Source: Physella acuta (Eukaryota; Mollusca; Gastropoda; Physidae). From it: 64,000 nucleotides of DNA. Position 1 is the first letter of the stretch. Each line of letters starts with the position of its first letter. The stretch is taken from the NCBI RefSeq assembly GCF_028476545.1, contig NW_026733029.1, forward strand, positions 39,871 through 103,870. The letters are read 5' to 3'. A program made the translations under genes and the position numbers. Below, piece after piece: positions 1 to 15,300 of the stretch. The notes under the pieces are model-generated. The model was not told the DNA's origin and searched no databases. It was given only the letters and a program-made list of their open reading frames with translations.

Positions 1-166
1 ACTGACAGGAAAATAATGATGATAATTCGCCTATAAATTATTGATGAAGAGGCAAACCCAAACAGGCATTAGATTTTGTAAACTAAAATAAACCAGCAAA
101 AGTACCAATTTAACTTTATGTATTTGCAGGATATTTCTTCAATGTTTTAGCTATATTATGTTTCAG

Positions 167-3100
167 GCTGGTCTAACAATGGGTGAAGCTGGTTGTATGG
201 ATGAAGCCAGTAATATGGAGTTTCCAGTAACCAACCTTTTTGAATTGGAATCAAGAGTTTTTACTGATATGTGGAACATTCCATTTAAACGAGAAGAATC
301 CTTGGGGAAATGTTTAATAGCTTCAACGCGTCTTATGGAAGCAGGTATGTTTGTATAGTTTTTATGTTGAGCTTCTAAACTAAAGCTAGCTTTCTTAATA
401 TTTGCATGTTAATTCTTTAATCTTATAAAATTGTTCAAAAATTTAGATTGAAATATTTAATAATAAATTTTCAGATGTATATGTTTGTATTGTTAATTGA
501 ATATTGGCTGCAAAGAGACATAGAGTCGACATTATGAAAGTCTTTTCCAAAAGTTTTTTTAATTCAGTTTTTTTAATTTTCTTCTTAGTCTCTACTTCCT
601 TAATACAATATTTTTTAGGAAAATAAATGACTAAGCTGTTGATTATGTTTCCTCTCTTAGGATGTTTTATGATATTCATCTAAATTCTTGTTTGCTGCAT
701 TTAAGTGTCATTATTAATTAATTTTACACCAAACAAATCCAGATTTGTGGATACAAGATCATTTTTCATGGCCAGTAGTTTACTCAACTCCAACCAAAAA
801 TTGTTCCCTCATTTAAAATAAAGTTAAATGCATTTATTTTTCATTTTGTGGTTGTACTTGCTTTCTTTCCAGGGTATATATTTCAATTTAATTTTTCCTC
901 TTTTTGACCACATAAATAATTTGTTTTCTCAGTTTTCTCATCCTGTCTTTATTATGTTGGTCTGCAATTATTTAAAAAAAGCTGATTATATTGCAACTTT
1001 CTATTTAAAAACCTTTAACTTTTTACAATTTTGATGTATTTCAGGTCTGGCTGATAGTGATGAGCATTGTAGGCGCTTTGTTGATCGTTGTATGCCTGAA
1101 GCATTCAGCAAGGTACACTGAATCATATATTGAACTTAAATTTACGTTGAAGATGAGCTACTTTTTCTTTGATTTCATATTAAACATTTCATTTATTTTT
1201 TCACATATATTATTTTAATTTCATTGTTTTAGCATTTATTGCTTTTTTTTTTTTTGTTATTGGTAAAAGTGTAAACAAACCAAATTTTTTGCTGATTTTT
1301 TTTTTAAAAGTTAATTTTTGGCAATGGAAATAAATTAAAAGTTAATTTATGTATAAACCAACTCTATTTAACAGCTGCTGACTTCAAATGCTGTCCATAA
1401 ATGGGGCATTGAAATCCAAGAAGGAATCTTTGATATGCTAGGATTGTTGATTGAGTTAGTGGTATCTTCACTTAAACAAGGCAGCATTCATCCTATTTTA
1501 ATGGATTGTCTAAAACTGGTAACAATTTTTTTTTAAATGTCAAAGTTCTTTAAAAATGATAATTCTTGTCTCGTAATGTTTCTGTCTGCATCTTAAATTT
1601 TTTACAGTTATGCAAAGTAAAACTTTAAAAAACTATTTTCTTTAGGATATGGTTCCTGTGTAATACATAGGGTTTTGAAATTAATTCTTAACTTTAATTT
1701 TAAATTTCAGATCTGTCATTGTTTGTGCATTAGGAATTGTGCATTTTAAGACAAAAATTATAATAATGGTTTTTTTCACACACACACACACAGACACACA
1801 CATTTTATTTTTTAGGACACTCAACTATCCTTATATTTTAATTTACAATCTTGAATCAATTAGCTGTATTTAAAATAACATTATTTAAACAGATAGTCCT
1901 AATTTTTTTTGTATTTTGTTTCCTTTCAGGCATTTAGCCCAACCACAGAATTTCAGATAAAAAATCAAAATAAACGAGACTCCCATGTAACATGGGAGGG
2001 GAGATTTGAAGGCAGCGCTCCTCCAGCTGTCATTCCACCAAGTACCAACAGGCAGTTTAATGTAATGACTTTCTTCTTATTTGTGTCTTTCATATTAGCA
2101 TTGACTGTCAATCACACACATGTAAAAGTGTAGTAGAAAAGAAATTAAATTATAGGAATTAAACTGATAGGAACTTTAGTTGTAGATTTTAACCAGTAGA
2201 TTGTTCATTTAGGAACTTTACTAAAATACTTTAAAATTGTAAAGATAATTTATTATGTAAACAATGCAGAACAGATCAGTCAGTTATCCTATGGAAGATA
2301 AAGGACTGTATGAATGTTATTTTGTTTCCATCTTATAATTTCAATTTTTTTTTAACTGCAGGGTCCATATGGTTGGTTGACCAACCTAATCAACACTGTA
2401 AGTTTAATTTTAAAACTCTACTTATGTGATAAACAAAAGAATACATCATTCCATAAATTATGTTGCTTTTTATAAAACTAATTAACTTAGAGACTAAAGA
2501 ATACACAATAAAATGTGTGTTCGGTTGCTTTTATTGTAAAATGAGTAAACTTGTAGACTTGCAAATCTCTTTATTTTGTAGGACTGTATGCCTTCTTAGC
2601 TGGCAGAGTAAATATAATTATTCACTTTTACCCCTGTGTCCTTTTAGTTTGCTTATCAAGGAGGATTTGATTACATTAAAAAACAACTGGATTCTGATGA
2701 TTTGGATATTATGGTAGGAACACTTTTTAACAAATAAATTTGATTTACTACATACAAACCCTATGTTTAAACAGTGATAGTTATTTCTTCAAATGTGTAA
2801 TTTTCTAACTACATCGGTGTATATACTATTTTGTTTTAACTTCCATATATTTACAAAAAAATTAGAGTGGTTTCCTATATTATGAATTGTTATTAAGATT
2901 TAACTCTTTATTTAGAATATGTCATTGCTTCTGCGTCCCTTTGGTGCTTGTGCTGACTTCCTTAGTGAGACAGTAATGAACTCGATGTTTAGACCAGGTA
3001 TGGAAAAGGCAGTAAAGACGATACAGGCCCTAGAAGAAAAAGACTTTAAAGAAAAGGTGCTTTATTCGGAAAATCCTTTTAAAATTCAATATTTAAGATA

Positions 3101-3386
3101 GTTTTAAAAATTATATTTCTGGTATACTTAATATTCTAGAATCCCTTCTGCATTGACAATTTTTTTGTCCAGTTTCTTTTTATGTTTGTAGAATATGAAA
3201 GATTAAGTGTTTTGTATTTGTTTTTAGAAAATAGGAAATGTATCTGATCTATTGAGCTCAATGAAGCTACTGTGTCTGCAAATGTGGCCACAGGATGTGG
3301 ATAAGCTTGATGATCTTCGACTGGCTGTTACTCTTCGTATGCTAAAATCTCCACATTTTAATGCTAAAATGAATGCGCTAAAAGAG
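167..3386 (+). CDS. USP24: USP24 exons 1-8 of the window (N-terminal region)
   Basis: Exons at 167-344, 1045-1112, 1375-1518, 1930-2061, 2362-2397, 2648-2713, 2916-3056 and 3228-3386. They encode the conserved [15 protein letters not shown] and [10 protein letters not shown] segments, then [27 protein letters not shown] and [18 protein letters not shown]. These follow the UBA-proximal part of vertebrate USP24, which is helical-repeat-like scaffold rather than protease. The exons are short (36-178 bp) and the introns AT-rich. The intron between 344 and 1045 contains nothing recognisable. The intron at 1519-1929 carries a short CA microsatellite near 1780. Confidence 0.93.
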
Positions 3387-6300
3387 GTTTGACATCTTAA
3401 CATTATAATATTAAGGAGTTGTCTATAAATTACATTTTTTAAAAACATTTATCCATTAAACCAATTTGTGCCACATGTCAGTTTCTCCTCTTCCCAAATA
3501 TTTTTTTTTTTTCAAAACAGTAATTTTATATTGAACTGGACCATACATTTTTATCACAGTTTACAGATATGTCTTTAAAAAATGAAAAAAAAAGTTCTGA
3601 ATTGCAGTTCAAAACATTACTTTTTAAAATATAAAAGTGTGATGTCCCAATACTTTTTATTTGGTTTTTATTTAGATTACATGTACAATAATTACCCATG
3701 TGAATAGGATTGGTGCAATCTTTAAAAAAATGCTTAAATGTTTTAAATAAGTAACTATAATATTGCTTCACTTGTTGAAATATGCTACCGATGTTAAACA
3801 ATAAAAAAATTGTACAACAGTATGTTGATATTTAAAAATCTATTCTTAATGTTTCAATATTTTCTGCAGGTGACAAAATTAATTGATGAGCTGAGTAACA
3901 CAAAAATTAGCAAGTCCCTCATTATTCCAGATGAGAAAATTCTAGATTGGCTTGTGGAGAACAAAATTTTATCCATAGCTTTAGAAGGTAAAGCATTTCA
4001 CAGTCAAAAAAACTTTTAGTTTGTTTTGATCCTATGTATTTTGCTTGACTAGCACCACTGAGAGACTCATTCTCCACATAGTCAACTATAAATGTGTCCT
4101 ACTGGTGTCTGTTGATAAATATTTTACCTGATGATAAGCAAAATTGTTTAATGTTGAACAACTTAAAATCTTATACAAATGTAACTGATAAATATTTGAA
4201 AAATATAATCTTTGTCTAATGTTATAGAAATAAATATAACTGGATTAAAGCTAATTAACCATACCCACATAGTGACAATTCTTCTTCCCTTGATGTAAAC
4301 AGTATTTTTCTGTGTCAGCTGTCTAATTAAAAGTTTGAAATAAATAATAGTACCTGTATAGTACAATTTATTTGATGTGTTTTATTTGTTTAGGAAACAT
4401 TGACCAGGCCCAATACTGTGATAAAATTAAAGGCATTGTTGATTTTCTTGGATCAAAATTATCATTGGATGAGCTCTCAATGATTTGGAAAATGCAGGTA
4501 GCTTGTAGACAGATTAGTTATTTAAGTTTTAGAACTCTTTAAATCAGAAAAAAAATTAGGATTTAAAAATACTTAGGTTTTCTAAAGACAATAATTTGTT
4601 GTTTGTTTTTGTGCGTGTACATATGTATATATCTTTGTTTTTAGTCAAGTGCAAGTTATGTCATGTTTTAGAAAGAGTATCTTGTATATTTTCATACAAA
4701 TATATTTTTTGATTAATAAAGTATTATATAAACAATTCTATAGAATGGTAATGACTACTGGATGTAATAGTTTTTAAATTGTTGTGTACAAATACATTCT
4801 ATAGAATGACAAATAGATATTATAGTTTTTGAATTGCTATATACAAAAAATGCATATGAATAAAATATTTTCCAGAATGGACAGACAAATAATGTCATTG
4901 ACAACATACACTCCATTATAGCAGCAGCTGCAGTAAAATTTGATTCTAACCAATTAGAACATCTTTTCTTACTAATACAGAAGGTAATGTAAATTCTTTT
5001 TAATTTTTAATTTTATATTAGAAAAAGATACTTTTTATTTCAAATACAACAGATTTTTTATGTTCAGACTTCAAAGCATAACTTAAAGAACTGCAGTGAA
5101 GTTGCACTTGAAAAAATATTAATATGTGAACATAAATATATGAGATGGTGTTATGTTGTCAGCAACATGTCCAGCTGCCTTTACATTTCCTAAATTAGCC
5201 AGGTCCATATGAGAAATGAGAAATCAAGGACACCCAGCACACTTCTGAGCAAATAGGTTATTTCAACTCAACATTGCATTGCTCCAAGCATCATCTTTTA
5301 TTATATTTATTACTTGCAAATGTGATACTTTTTGCAAATTAACTTTTTCCACATAATTAAGTGCATGTTTAAAAATATTATTTTAGCATTTGTACTTTTT
5401 TTCTGCATGTTACTGAAGAAATGGCAAGATGATAATGATAGGACTAGAGGAAAGCTTCTCACTTTGATTGGCAAGATAGGAAAGGATGCTAAAGTAGCTA
5501 AAACAACTACAAGAGTAAGTTGCTTGATGTTATCTGAAGTTTTTTCATTTTCTTTTATTTATTGTTTTTCTGATTTTTTTGTTTTATATTCTATGCATGG
5601 TTAAATGCAGCTTGAAAATTTATAATTCAAGTCTTATATACAAACTACTCCAGATTATCCAGATATATCGGTTATCTAAAAAAAATTTTTTTGCTTAATT
5701 CATATTTCATTTTGCAACATATTTTACAAACAACATATATGGATATCTTTTACTCATATTATTAAAGTATAATTTTTTAGTTATGGAATAGTCTAAGATT
5801 TTTAAAAATATATAATTCATTTAGATTGTAAATTTTAAAAATTTATGTTTTATTTTCAATATGTTGCCAGATTGTAAAAATTTAGTTTATTCTTTCTATG
5901 ACTTGTAAAAATCTAAAACCACCTAATGCAATAAATTGACCAATTGAACTGGTTTTGTCTTCTACCAGGTACTGGAACTACTCTGGGACCTGGCCCACTT
6001 GCCATCCTTAAGTACATCTCTAGTAGAGCAAGCCCTTGATGAGCACCATGCTATTCTATCTGATTCCTACAGTGTCAAGGAGCAAGTCAAGCTGCAATAT
6101 GTTTGTAAATGTGTGGATGACATAAAAAAGGTAGCCTTTATTCCTAGAATTTATTTTATTTTACAAATTTTTAATCTCATTAAACACATTGTCTCAATGT
6201 ACTTTTCTGAGTGCATTCCTCTGATCCCCATTCACTTTATAACTCTTGCTTGGTCAATAGATATTATATTGAAGTTCAAAACCCAAAATGTATATATAAA

Positions 6301-9300
6301 AAAAATGAGTATAATGAGTTTAAAAAATACTTTTCAAATATTATTAGTACTGATGATACTAAAATATATCACCTTGGCTGTTTTTCATGTAGTTTACTAG
6401 CAGTTTAGAGAGCAACAGCCTGCTCATATCTCTATCCTGTTCTAATTTATTGTTTTTATGTTAAACTTAATCATCACCTAAATTTTGTTTCGTAAATGTT
6501 GTTGAGAAATTTTTTTAATCTCATGTGTTCATTTGAGCTTATTGAATTGTAATATTTAATTTCTCCCACTTACACCATACCAACTTGTTGCAAACATTGC
6601 TCCTGTATTTAATGCAAGGTTTTATTATCTTGGCAGAGTGTTGATGTTTTTCTGCTGTTTTTCATGTCCTCAGGGTGCATGTGTACTGCCAGCTCTACGA
6701 CAGCTGATGTCAATCAGCAAGAATATCATAAAAAACACAGTCCAGAAAACTGACAACAAGGTAGGGGAACCTACTCTGGTCTTATGTTAATTGTACTGTT
6801 ATATTGGTTAGCTGTCCCTGGAGATTTTAAAGCTAAACATTGTATCTCATTTGCAGGGAATTATTAATGAATTAAACAAAGGGAGTGATGTCATAAAGCT
6901 GGTGACAAACAGTCTGGTCAAATGCCACAAGCATGCGTCTTCACTTGTTGGAGATGGACAGCTCAAGGCGACCACAATGGTGGACGGCCGCTACCCACAT
7001 TCTGATGTTTGTACTTTTTATCTGACATATTTATTTCAACTTATTACAGTATCTTAGAAACAGGATGATTGGCAGCCTTTTTCCAGCAGTTGCTTGTTAT
7101 TGATAAACATTGATGTACTAATGATGTTTTCTTTATTCATAAAGATATTATATTCATAAAGTACTTGATTTTGAAGTAAATAAACTTCTTAGTCTTTGTT
7201 ACCTTTAGTTAAAGTAGTAGTTAAAAAAACAAAGCACATTTGAAATTTCTAAATTTTTCTGACTGAAAAAAAACTTTTTTTTGCAGTATATATCGACCCA
7301 TTTAAATTTTTTGAGATATGTTTTACAAGCCGGAGACTTGTATTTACCTTGGAGTCGAGCTCGGGATATTTGGACAACTCTTGTTGCTAACCCAAAAGCT
7401 TGTGAATGGGACAGAGAGGTAACTCAAGACTCACTTTTCTTTGTATTTAATGTGTACAGTTAGCTCCTGCTTTTGGAATTGAAGGTTACAAAAAAATGCA
7501 GCAAATCTATACCATAATCATAATAGTTTTCTAACTTACATATTTGTATTTGTTTGGTTTAGACTAGCTATGAATGGTTCCGTAATGGAATTATGGATTT
7601 AGAAGTGGATACACAGAATCAGCTGTTTCAGAAAATGATCCTTAGTATAGATCCTGCAAAGTTAAGTGAAAATGGTACGTTTTTCTGAATTTAATTTCTA
7701 CATGCATATTATGTTATTGGTTTTATTTTTAAATATACATCATGTAGATAGTTGCTATTTTACTCAAGTTTATGTTCATTCATTTTTTCTTAAATCATCA
7801 GTATGTTTATATCTGTACTTTTAAAAAAAAATTTTAAACCATATTTAATATAGCTATATAATTTGTTGAATGTTTTCTGTTTTCTATGGGTTTAAATGGA
7901 TTGTAGCAACCAATAATTATAATTAGCCACTGACAAACCATATATTTTAACATGATTTTTTTTCTCTAAGTTTTACATGATTTTAGTGCTTTTTAATCAT
8001 GATAATCATTAATTATAATTAGCCGCTGATTAACCACATATTTAAATCTGATTTTTCTCTAGGTTTTATGTGTTTTAAGTGTTTTTTTGAGCGTGTCAAC
8101 CAATACGAGCAACGCTTGAAAAGTGCCAATGACTCCATCGTGGTGGAGAAAACTGAGCTCATAGGCTTAGATTATCTTTGGGAAATCTGCCTCCATGTGC
8201 CTGACGAAGCTATTGCTGATCAGTCTATCAGAATGCTGTTAGGACTCAGTTATGCAAATCTGTTACCAAAGTTTAAAAAAGTAAATTTTTCAACATATTT
8301 TCTTGTTTTATTATTATTATAAAATAGCTTGACTATTCATTTTAAAATTTTTTATCATTTAGGTATTTATTTGTCTTTACCATATAAATGCTAAGGTATT
8401 GTGCTTCAAAAGTTACATTAAAACTGAAACTAGTTTTTCAGGTAATCCTGTTAATTTATTAAACACTTTGTTTTTATTTGTTCTGCATTTCATTTTAATT
8501 TTTCCAGGAACCTGTTGCTTTACATAAAAAGTTTATCAATGAATGCTACACAAGATTAGAAGTGAGTATTACAATCTATTGTGTCTGTTTGTAGCCACAG
8601 AACTACAGGTGTAGTCAGGCTTACACGTCCTCAGGAGTAAACCCAGGTGTTGCATAAGTTCAATAAACTGACATGCCCTGTGAAGTAGATACACGTTTTA
8701 GTCTTTTTCTAGTCTTTGGATTCATTACCTTCACCTTGCTATCTTAAAAATTTAACACCTAGGTGATCCATACATGACCTTTGAGGTACAAAGGTTGAAG
8801 GTAACTCAGCTTGAGCTCAATTTTCATGCTGTGCTATGAGCTTGTTGTCATGTAGAAATTGTGGTTTGTTAGAGATGAAGTACTGTTCCATTGAAAGATA
8901 TCATGTGGTCATCTTTTTGTGTTTCCAGACAGCAAAGATTGGAGTGGGTGGAAATGTTGTAGCTCAGACTGTTTCAAATGCTACCAAAGTTGTCACAGCA
9001 GCCCTCGTTCCTGATGTTGCCAATGTACCCTTACCCTCCAAGTAAGTTGACTGCTTGACAAATACCTTTACATTACCTTTTGAGTTAGTTGACTGCTTGA
9101 CAGATACCTTTACATTACCCTTTGAGTAAATTGACTGCTTAAGAGACACCTGTATATTACCATCCGAGTGAACTGACTGCTTGACCACCTTATTTCAACA
9201 ATACCCCACATAGAATTTTGCTAGTGGTAAACACTATACTCACTTAGATAATCTCTGCTGGCTATGAAAGAAGTACCAAAACATCTCTTATAATCTATTC

Positions 9301-12300
9301 TAAACTAGTGTTCTTATTCTATGATTACCCCTTTGTCCATATTATCTTTTCAGGTCAATTAAAGTATTAGCCATAGAGAGATTGTTATGGATAGCTGAGG
9401 CCTACATTTTATCTGTTGAAGAAATTTATTGTGTACCTCGCACCATTTTGGCCCATGGGGCATCCTTCCATGGATATCAGTTGAACATTGTAGTGAAATG
9501 TGAACCTTTGAAGGAGGAGTTCATCTTACAGGTAGGAATAGTGAATACCTTGAAAATAGTCTTAAAGCTTACAGTAAGCTCCAGTGATTTGTGACAGTTT
9601 TTTTTTAATAGGTAGTAAAAATTGAAAAACAAGTTGTCATCAGTGTGTAAAACACAATTTTTTCACTGTTTTAAGATTAACATTACTCCTTATTTGTTCC
9701 CTTGCTGTTAGTGTAGATGGTGTACTAATAGTATTATCATCTCTTTATTTAATTAATTTTTTTACATGAACTAGTGTCATAGCAATGAAAGACTGGGGTC
9801 AGTGAGGCAGAAAGTCTTGAGTCGTCTCAACCAACCCTCGGACCATGTCCAGATGCACACCAATGATAAACTGGTAACAACATCTTTTAACCTACATTGT
9901 TACCATGAATTGTTTAAATTAGTTTTATGACTTTAAAAACATTGAAACATGTATAAATTGTGAAACAACTGCAGTTGAAACAGATTTGTATTAGAAATAG
10001 AACTACATACAAATTTTGTCACCATCCTTGCAAATGTACAGAATGTTTAACTTAGCAGACATAATACAAACTGCTAGAAAAAAAAATTACAAGCTGGTTT
10101 ATAGGGTTAAAATGTAGTTAGCTCCATTAAAAATGTTCATGTTTTGTGCATGTTTGCAATGCTTAAAACCTATCACTGTATCTGACCTCCAGCTGTGCAT
10201 GACCAAAGACCAGCTGCTACTTCACCAGCTGGACTTCACAGAGACCAGTGTGCTGCAGGTCCACCTGGGCACCTCCTCCACATCCAAGTCAGGCTCCACA
10301 TCTGGGGCATCTGGTCCTAGCACAGCCAGTAAAGAGGTAAGCTGGATTCATAACCTGAGCCTGGCTTTTTTTTACATATCTACATCTTATATCTGTGCTG
10401 AATTAAGAATAGCATCATACCTGTTACTTGTACCATACTGTGTTTGCTTTTATCATAATGTGATCACATTTTTTTTCATTAGTATCAAACTGTATTATTT
10501 TATATCATAATGCTATCATCACATCTGTTTCTAGGACCAAACTGTGTTATCCTCTATCATACTGCTCTCACATCTGTTACTAGTAACAAACTATTATCCT
10601 GTATCTTAATACTATCAGATCTGTCATTAGGCCTGTATTTGCCTGTTTTATACTGCTCTCACAGGGTACCAGCAAAGAGCCCTCAGATGCAGGAGATTCT
10701 GTGGCCATGCAGACTCTTAGTTCATCTGGAACTCTTAAAATGGGGGCAGGTGGTTATAGTAAAGAGGTGAAGAGCTTAGATTTTGTTTCATTTCTTTTGT
10801 ATAGTGGTGATTTTTGAAATTTTTTTTTTTTAATTCTTATTTCATTGGTGTGACTAAAATACTTATAACTTTTAATAATTTACCATCAGAAGATATACTT
10901 TAAAATTAAAAGTAAATTAAATGATAATCTAATGATTTTGCTGTCTCTATCACCAGACATCAAGCACCACATCTAAACAAAACTATGACATTGAACAGGT
11001 CAGTATAACCTTTTAAGCAAAAAACAAAACTTAAGATGCCATTTTGATTAAAAGAAAACTGAAAATAGCTTCACACTTCCTAGGTAGATTTAATTTTGCC
11101 CATAACCTGTTAGTTTCAAGCTATTTAATTGTCTGATCACTATACTTTAGTTTAAACAGATGTGAAAATCTTTTTTTTTTAAACACATTCTTTATTGCAT
11201 TATATTTATTTCATTAATAGCAAAGCTACAGTATCCATTTAAATTTGAAAAAAGTATCCATTTGTTTTTTATTTGTTCCACAATAAAACTAGATACCCTG
11301 ATATTTATTTAAGTGTCAGAATCTAGTTAACTGTTGATGCTCATCAAAAATTATTCTTAAAAGGCTTTTTTTGCTATAACATGGCAAGTTTAACAAGGTT
11401 ATTTCCTAAACAAAATCGATCATGGTTATTTTTTAAAATTGATAAATGATGAAGACATTGCATGTATTTCTTCCAGGAGAAAATGTTGCCGGGTGTTGTG
11501 ATGGCAAAAGATGGAGAAGTTTTTGACATGCTATACCAGCTTACAGAGCTAGATGAACCAAAGTAAGTGCTTTTTAGTAGTGTATTTTAGACTGTTTCAT
11601 ACTAAAGTGAGTAGAGGTCACGTTTTATTAAAGTAGGCTTCTTTATACCATTGTATAAGTAATTTTTTTAGTAGGCCTCGTCACCTTCAATAAAGATAAG
11701 GTCCTTTGCTTTAACTGACTAGAGCCATGTGTAGTGCTGACATTCAAGTATTTACTGTTGATGACATTTTTAATGTGAATGTGATATGAGCTGAATGTAT
11801 TATTTGTTCTAACCCCAGGATCACCAAACGTGTACAGAAGCTGTTGATGTTGATACCCACAGACCCTGCAGTCTCTGATGCTCTGGATTTGATTGGTCAG
11901 AAAGTAAGGAATAATTAATTCAATGATTCTTATACACAAATGTCCTTGAATGCTTTTTTGTGCCGAATTTTTCAATTATTGGCTGGAAGCTTCAGTCATT
12001 GTCTGGGAGCTTCAGTCATTGTCTGGAAACTTCAGTCATTGTCTGGAAACTTCAGTCATTGTCTGGGAGCTTCAGTCATTGTCTGGAAACTTCAGTCATT
12101 GACTGGAAACTTCAGTCATTGTCTGGAAACTTCAGTCATTGACTGGAAACTTCAGTCATTGTCTGGAAACTTCAGTCATTGACTGGAAACTTCAGTCATT
12201 GACTGGAAACTTCAGTCATTGGCAGGAAGCTTCAGTCATTGGCAGGACGCTTCAGTCATTGGCAGGAAGCTTCAGTGTTTAAGTAGTTGTTATAATTACA

Positions 12301-15300
12301 TTTTTGGTTTTCTAACATTTGTCTAAACCTTTCTGCATTTCACCTATACTATTCACCATCTACTAACAATCAACGTTTTTTTCTAGCAGTACATCAAATC
12401 TGCTGTGTCTGTGGAAGATTTGTCCGGTGCTAAGTCAAGTCCCAGGAAGTCTGTCCCCACCTCAGCATCCAACCCTCGCCTGTCCCCTAAAGAGGCCATG
12501 AAGTATTTGTTTGACAGCAGCCAGCCTGACATGAGTGCCTTCAGGGTCTTGTACAACTTAGAGGTAGCTATTCTAAATATTCAAATTATAAGTTTACTTG
12601 ATTTATTATTGGTTCAAATAATAAGTATAATTTAAGACCTTAGTGCTAAAAGTTTTAAGTCACCAAATAATCATTTTGAGTTCACAAAGTCAAATTTGCT
12701 ATATAACATGTTTCATTTTTATATGGTTGCTTTAAAGGTGGACTTGATCTAATACTTCCACATACTTTAGATAAAGTCTATCTAGAAGAATAATGATCAT
12801 TGCTTGGTTTTATTTAAAAAAATAGCAAAAATGTGACTTATGTATGTTTAACACTAGGCTAGTCAAGATTGATTAAATTAATTAATGCAAAATTTAGGTA
12901 AAAAAAACCTTTTAATAAGCTTTTATTAGTCGAACCATAGAGAATATGCTTGCTACATTTAGATTGCATGGTCAGTGATGTTTTTAAGTCTTATTGATCA
13001 TATCCCAACCTAACCGCTCCCAGAGTTATTCCTGTGGTGTGTTGTATTGAAGATAAACGACTGGATCATTAACAGTTGACTACATGGGTGTTTCTATATC
13101 CTCTTGCTGTCTGTCTGGACTAAAAGCATTGCTTAAAATTTTGTATGCCAGTGTAGAAAAGATGAGAGAACATTTGAATAAGCTTTAATTTTTAAAAAAA
13201 AAGGCTTCTCTATGAAATCCACCCAGCTCTGATGGGTACCTAACTTATTTTAGGGAAAGTAAAGGCGGCTGGGCATAAAGCTGACCGCATTATCCCTTAA
13301 TATGGCGAGGTCACAGAAACATGAACACGACTTCATCTGCTCACTGGATTACTAGGTCTAAAGAGGATTCTTTACCTACCATTGCATTGATGAAATAATA
13401 ACCCTGTATCTATTGTGTAGGTTCTGAGCAGCAAGCTGATGCCCACAGCTGAAGACCCACCAGTACAAGCCACAGCCCAGAGTTTCTGCACAGAGTTCCT
13501 GCTGAATGGCGGCCTGTCCCTGGTGGTCAGTGTACTGCAGCCAGAATCTCTGCCAGCTGATATCAACTATGAGATCAGACAGGGCTGCTATTCCATCTGC
13601 CTGCAGCTAGCTAGGTTGGTTGCTCTTGTATTGGTCTATTAGTGATGAAAATAACGGAAACTATATTCACAAGTTACACTATGCATTAATATTTGTGATT
13701 ACATGAGCAGTGAATTAGTTGAAATATGCTTGCAAGACAATTTTGTATTGTTTATTATGTTAAGAAATTGGCAAAAAATAGAACCATTAATGTAACCCAG
13801 TTCTAGTAATTCTGCTTTGATAATAGTTATTACTATTTGATTAGTTGTTTATTATGGTCGTGTGTTGGCTGCCGACAGAAAAATACACAAGGATACCATT
13901 ACACAGCCCCAGACACCTTTCACTTATTACCACTGAATTGTATGGAGTAGTTGGTGTTGACCCAGGTTGAACAACTAATGTTTGTACTGGTCATGTAGGA
14001 TGTGAGTTTGGTGTGAATCTTGTTATAGTATCAACATTTTCCCTTGCCTTTTGACCAGGTACCTTCTGTGTGGCCAAACTGTCACTGGGGACTTTGGTCC
14101 AGTACATGGGCTGTCCCGTAACAAAAGTAACAACTCTTTTTGGGAGCATGCCATACAGGTGAGTTGGTCAGCTTTATGCAATGTCTGTGTGAGCCTTGAT
14201 CTCAGGGGATCTGATAGTTGACATACATGATATGACATGATAGTTGACATGCAGATGACATGATAGTTAACATGCAAATGACATGCAGATGACATGAATA
14301 TGGCCATGTTTTGTTCCCCCAGAACCTGAGCAACCAGGAGTTTGTTGAGACCATCTCCTGTTTCATGAAAGTCACATGGGCGGCAGCAGCTGGTAGGCTC
14401 CACCTCCTCAGCTACAATCAGCCAATCAAAGAGAACAGGGAGGGGCTGGGGTGTGGCCATAGAAGCCGCCAAAGTAGTACAGGTAAAGATACTTTTTCTA
14501 CTTTAAAAAAAAATTACATATGAACTCACCAATTTATACATACATTCAGCCTTTATAAATTTAGCCCTTAATGTATAACTCTACCACTTAATGTAAAAAT
14601 TTACCCTTAAATGTATAAATTCACCATTAAATGTATAAGTTCACCAATATTAATGTACACATCACCAATAAATGTATACAGTCAATAGTTGATGTATAAA
14701 TTCACAATTTAAGTAAATTCTATACAAAAAATATTTGTATGTGAAAAGATAGAAATTAAATTTTTTAATAGTTGTCATTGTTTTGTGATGAAGACTTGTA
14801 GCTGAGATTTCATTCACTGTGTTTGTCTTATTGTTTATAACAACATTATGATAAGCATTGTAGTGATGTTTGTCTCTACTGTGGATGTTCAGTAAATGAG
14901 ATGACATGTGGGTGTCTCCCTCTACAGGTAGTTCAGCCAGCACCAACAGTGACAGTGATTGCCAGTCCCTGCATGCTGGCGTCTGCTCTCATCAGCTCAA
15001 TATCCCCACAAAGGATGCTCATATAGCCAAGGAGGCGCTAGAAATTCTCATCACTTGCCTGCAGCTTAGGAAAGAATTACTAGGTGAGTGTGGTTACACT
15101 GCCCCATTTGTCGTGATTACACTGCCCCATTTGTAGTGGTAACACTGCCCCATTTGTCGTGGTTACACTGCCCCATTTGTTGTGGTTACACTGCCCCATT
15201 TGTCCGGACACTGAAGGGAAAAGGTGATGATGGTGTTAGCAGAACAAGTAATAATTGTGCCATGCATTGGCTGTTTTATAATTATTTTGTTCTGGCTCCA

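Noticed and set aside
11940-12182. Open frames with repeated [10 protein letters not shown]-like peptides
   Set aside because: Translation of the 20-bp intronic minisatellite; not an exon of USP24.
11981-12276. CRISPR-like array
   Set aside because: Head-to-tail repeat without spacers, in an animal intron.
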